A stretch of 64,000 nt of DNA from Nymphaea colorata (Eukaryota; Streptophyta; Magnoliopsida; Nymphaeales; Nymphaeaceae), in the NCBI RefSeq assembly GCF_008831285.2, contig NC_045142.1, forward strand, positions 5,001 through 69,000, read 5' to 3'. The notes under the pieces were generated by a model, which searched no databases, was not told where the DNA came from, and worked only from the letters and a program-made list of their open reading frames with translations. Position 1 is the stretch's first letter. Each line of letters opens with the position of its first letter. The position numbers were made by a program, and so were the translations under genes. This document shows, piece by piece, positions 61,007-64,000 of the stretch.

Positions 61007-61180
61007 CCAACACCAATGCGCGCAGCCTTGATCCTGTGATTCGTGTTCCGCTACTTTGTAAATGACCTATGCTTTCCTTTTTTTTGTTTTCCCTCTCTCC
61101 TCGTAACTGGCAGTCAATTGTTGCTACCCCTAGCAGGTGGTGATCGCTGTGAATATGCGAGCTAATGGAAGGCTAAGACC

Positions 61181-61190
61181 TTTATATAGT
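61181..61190 (-). promoter_or_regulatory. Probable TATA box of the PRISE gene
   Basis: On minus this reads ACTATATAAA, 175 bp upstream of the ATG at 61006. A transcription start about 30 bp downstream would give a leader of about 145 bases, reasonable for a plant gene. Confidence 0.5.
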
Positions 61191-61626
61191 TTAACATACG
61201 CGTCAAGGGTGCGTGGCTAGCTTTCATTGGGACCACTTCTTTATTTGTGCGTGGTTGGCTTTATATAAATACGATAACGAAGGCTACAGGAGAAGAGGCC
61301 TTCTTCCCGATCTCTTTACACAATGCTTTCTTCCACTCTAAATGCTTTACGTTATCATGGGTGTCAGCTGTACCTTGTTCTGGTTATTTGTTTATATTAT
61401 TTGACCGTTGGTGTCTCTCAAGTTGCATGCCATCCTCAGCCGGTGCAACAGAGCTAGATGTCGAAATGGACGGGTTAGAACGACGATCGACTAGGCCTCG
61501 GTATCCGCTCCCTTGCATGTCGGCGTAGGAGTTAATGGGCATGCTTTATGGAAGTGGGTGCGATTATGACGTCGTGTCGCGAAGTCGTCCGGCCAGCTTG
61601 CCCCTTGGGCGGTAAGTTCATCCATG

Positions 61627-61654
61627 CATATATATATATATATATATATATATA
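61627..61654. repeat. (AT)n microsatellite
   Basis: About fourteen AT units. Confidence 0.9.
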
Positions 61655-62457
61655 AGCGTCAAATTAATGAGGGACGAGGGTTTTAGATAACCCGGCCGTC
61701 TCCTCTCCATGTTGTTCTCATTAGGGCGTTTCACCTTATATATGTTAGCTTAATTTAGCGTTTCTGCCTGCGATATGAATTGATGGCATTTTGCCCCACT
61801 CACACCGGCCCATCAAAAGCACGCTAGCTCTCATCCTTCTCCTTTTTTATTATTAGTCATGTTCCTCCACTGCTGGCTTCCTTAACTATTAAAGTCAACT
61901 AATATTTTAATCCCTATTCTCTCTCTGTCCTGTGAAGCAAAGACGTTGAAATTAAATATGGAGTTAAGTGATCAAAGACATCAGCTTACAAAAAGGGCAG
62001 AAAAAAAGAAGAAGAAAAAGAGTCAGTCCATTCTACTTTGATTGAAGTATAATACATACCGTCATATCCTTCAACTTACAGCTGTCACAGGACCACCCAT
62101 GGATGTACGTACATTTCCACAGCTTTGCGGTAAACTGATGAACGAGAAATTAAGTATGCAAGACGTGGTGAGATCGTAAGACCACCCTCACCTCTATCTA
62201 ATCACGGTTGCCCTGACCTCTATCCAATCACAGCTGGTTGTGTGCAGAGAGGCGTGTTGGTAAATTAAAAAAAAAAGAAAAGAAATGTTTTTTAGTTTTT
62301 TATTTTTATTTTTATTTTTGTTCTAAAAAAGTTTTTGGTTGTATGTGCATGGTAACCATATTGGTAAACGAAAATTCCGTGCACAACGCATATAATCTGG
62401 TTTGCTCGATAGAATACATACAAAAAATTGAAAGATTTTTCAATCTAAAGAAACCCA

Positions 62458-62459
<2 letters not shown>

Positions 62460-62495
<36 letters not shown>

Positions 62496-62549
62496 TAATA
62501 ATAATCATCATCATCATCATCATCATAAAAGAGAGAGAGAGAGAGAGAG
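62460..62549. repeat. Compound (AAT)n(ATC)n(GA)n microsatellite
   Basis: AAT units run from 62460 to about 62503, ATC units follow to about 62527, and GA units end the cluster near 62549. The AAT part produces a run of Asn codons in a spurious open frame. Confidence 0.9.
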
Positions 62550-63798
62550 GGGGAGAACACGAATATATGGACAAGCACCGCTAGTCATCACTTACTAATA
62601 GGCCCAAATGTTGATAATTAATAAAGCCGGACGATACCATGACACAAAATTCGATGTTGTTCCTTAATTTAGAAGAGCGAAACGATGAAGAAAGCGTATA
62701 TGACTCATGGGTGCGCGCTTTAAATATCACATTGCATAGTTCATATTTGCAGGAGGTTAATGCACTTTGCTTCTGCCAGTTCAAAAGTTGTACACAGCAT
62801 TAATAGCGTATCTGGTTAACAATATAAATGATCAGTTGATGAACACCCAAATTAAGTGAAACGGCCTGATTTAAATTGATAGCTTAATTTCCTTCATAGA
62901 ATATATGTATGTAGCTAGGTTTGCTGATTTTGTCTTAATTTGTAGATGAGGCACTTTACATGCAGTCCATTCTGCTGCCAGTTAAATATTATTACGTCGA
63001 CGCAGGCTCAAAAATTGATTACAACTTATGTTATTGGTTTGCTAGAAAAGCAATTAGGTCAAATACTGTTGGGGCGGGGAGTACCACTTATTTTATTTGC
63101 CCATGTTTAATTATTTGCTGAAAACATCTAACTAATTTATCACCATACTTAATTAAGTCACCACACGTCTTAATAAAGCAGATCGATTGGTCAAGCTTGG
63201 AAGGCGTAGCCGACTATAATACTATATAGCTAGTCGGAGGCATGAAGGAATTACCTCCACTTGTGCAGGCTTGCCCTCCAAATGACTGTCAGCAACAAGA
63301 CCAATGCAATACATTCAACTTAGCTATCCCACCCACTCCCCCGTACGTGGAGCCGCGTTTTGACCTAACTACGTCTTTTCCATAGGATGTACTTTTAGAC
63401 AAGTTAAGAGTGTGCTAGCGTTTGCGATCATGTGGAAGATAGCAAGCTTCTTCAAGGCGGGATTAACCATCGTTTGCGCCTTGGCCTCCTCTACTGCCAT
63501 GGCGATCTTGAGGATGGTGGGATTACTACCTTCCCGGCCGTTGAGAAAAACCTTCTTATCACAACAATCGCTGACGTTAATAGCCGTCGGGAGATGAATG
63601 GGTCATGCCTGACATGCATAACCGTTGGGATTCAAAATCATTAATCTTAAGACACAGTTTTCAACCGTTGAGATACAAACAGGTTTCGATGGCCAATATT
63701 ACTGTTGGAATTACTATTATTTTACCAACCATTGCAACCATTGGAATAGAAATGATTTCTGATCAACTACTAAAACCGTTGGTAAATTTGTGAGTGCA

Positions 63799-63800
<2 letters not shown>

Positions 63801-63834
<34 letters not shown>
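63801..63834. repeat. Compound (CT)n(AT)n microsatellite
   Basis: About eight CT units pass into about nine AT units. Confidence 0.85.
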
Positions 63835-64000
63835 GTATCAAGACAAAATAACGTTTATTGTATCATATGATAGATAATATACACAATTGTCCGTTTACAT
63901 AATACAATAAATTGTTTATGAAATACAACAAATTGGCCATTGCATAATGCGTAAGCATTACTATACATGTCAATCCCACAGCTCATAGTACTTACTTGCC

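Larger units (their letters stand above)
61191..64000. other. Non-coding, microsatellite-rich end of the window
   Basis: No conserved gene is found. Microsatellites at 61627-61654, 62460-62549 and about 63801-63834 are noted separately. A 63.4-63.8 kb stretch with recurring AACCGTTGG-like motifs is described under findings. Confidence 0.5.

Noticed and set aside
62238-62498. 86-codon open frame ending in an Asn run
   Set aside because: The end is the AAT microsatellite; the rest has no recognisable domain.

Overview
This window is nuclear DNA of a flowering plant. Five spliced protein genes have plant-type introns and plant-specific families. Between and inside them lie LTR retrotransposon remains, small transposon-like elements and long dinucleotide tracts. 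There are no operons, prokaryotic signals, CRISPR arrays or convincing RNA genes. I cannot name the species from the sequence.

Layout. 1-7050 is mostly non-coding, with a decayed Ty3/gypsy gag-protease fragment and its LTR (about 2940-5240, minus). 7052-8122 (minus) is an intronless GT14/DUF266 glycosyltransferase. 8130-12650 is non-coding apart from one doubtful small exon. 12653-16551 looks like a transposon with 11-bp inverted ends. Directly beside it, 16611-23095 (minus) holds the 5' half of a histone deacetylase gene of the HDA15 type (RanBP2 zinc finger plus HDAC domain). It is broken by a nonsense codon, a 1-bp deletion and loss of its 3' half. 24374-25671 (plus) is a two-exon acidic single-pass membrane protein. 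27943-35278 (plus) is a ten-exon RING E3 ligase of the APD (ABERRANT POLLEN DEVELOPMENT) type, with two probable GC-AG introns and a 4.4-kb intron carrying small transposons. 37147-52336 (plus) is a six-exon GT90 (CAP10/rumi-like) glycosyltransferase whose fourth intron is about 10 kb long and contains a Ty1/copia element (44325-48935, minus, 5-bp target duplication AATAG) and a hAT-like element. 54491-58708 (plus) is a ten-exon plastid-type adenine nucleotide carrier. 59708-61006 (minus) is an intronless PRISE (progesterone 5-beta-reductase/iridoid synthase-like) reductase with an unusual active site. 61007-64000 is non-coding with microsatellites.

The genes do not form a pathway. They are unrelated housekeeping and specialised-metabolism genes in a transposon-rich neighbourhood. 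The most informative observations are the HDA15-like pseudogene ending next to a transposon end, the Ala in place of the catalytic Lys in the PRISE protein, the GC-AG introns required by the APD reading frame, and a copia copy deleted from its reverse transcriptase straight into its own LTR. Exon boundaries were placed by eye from reading-frame continuity, family conservation and GT/AG signals; no transcript data were available.
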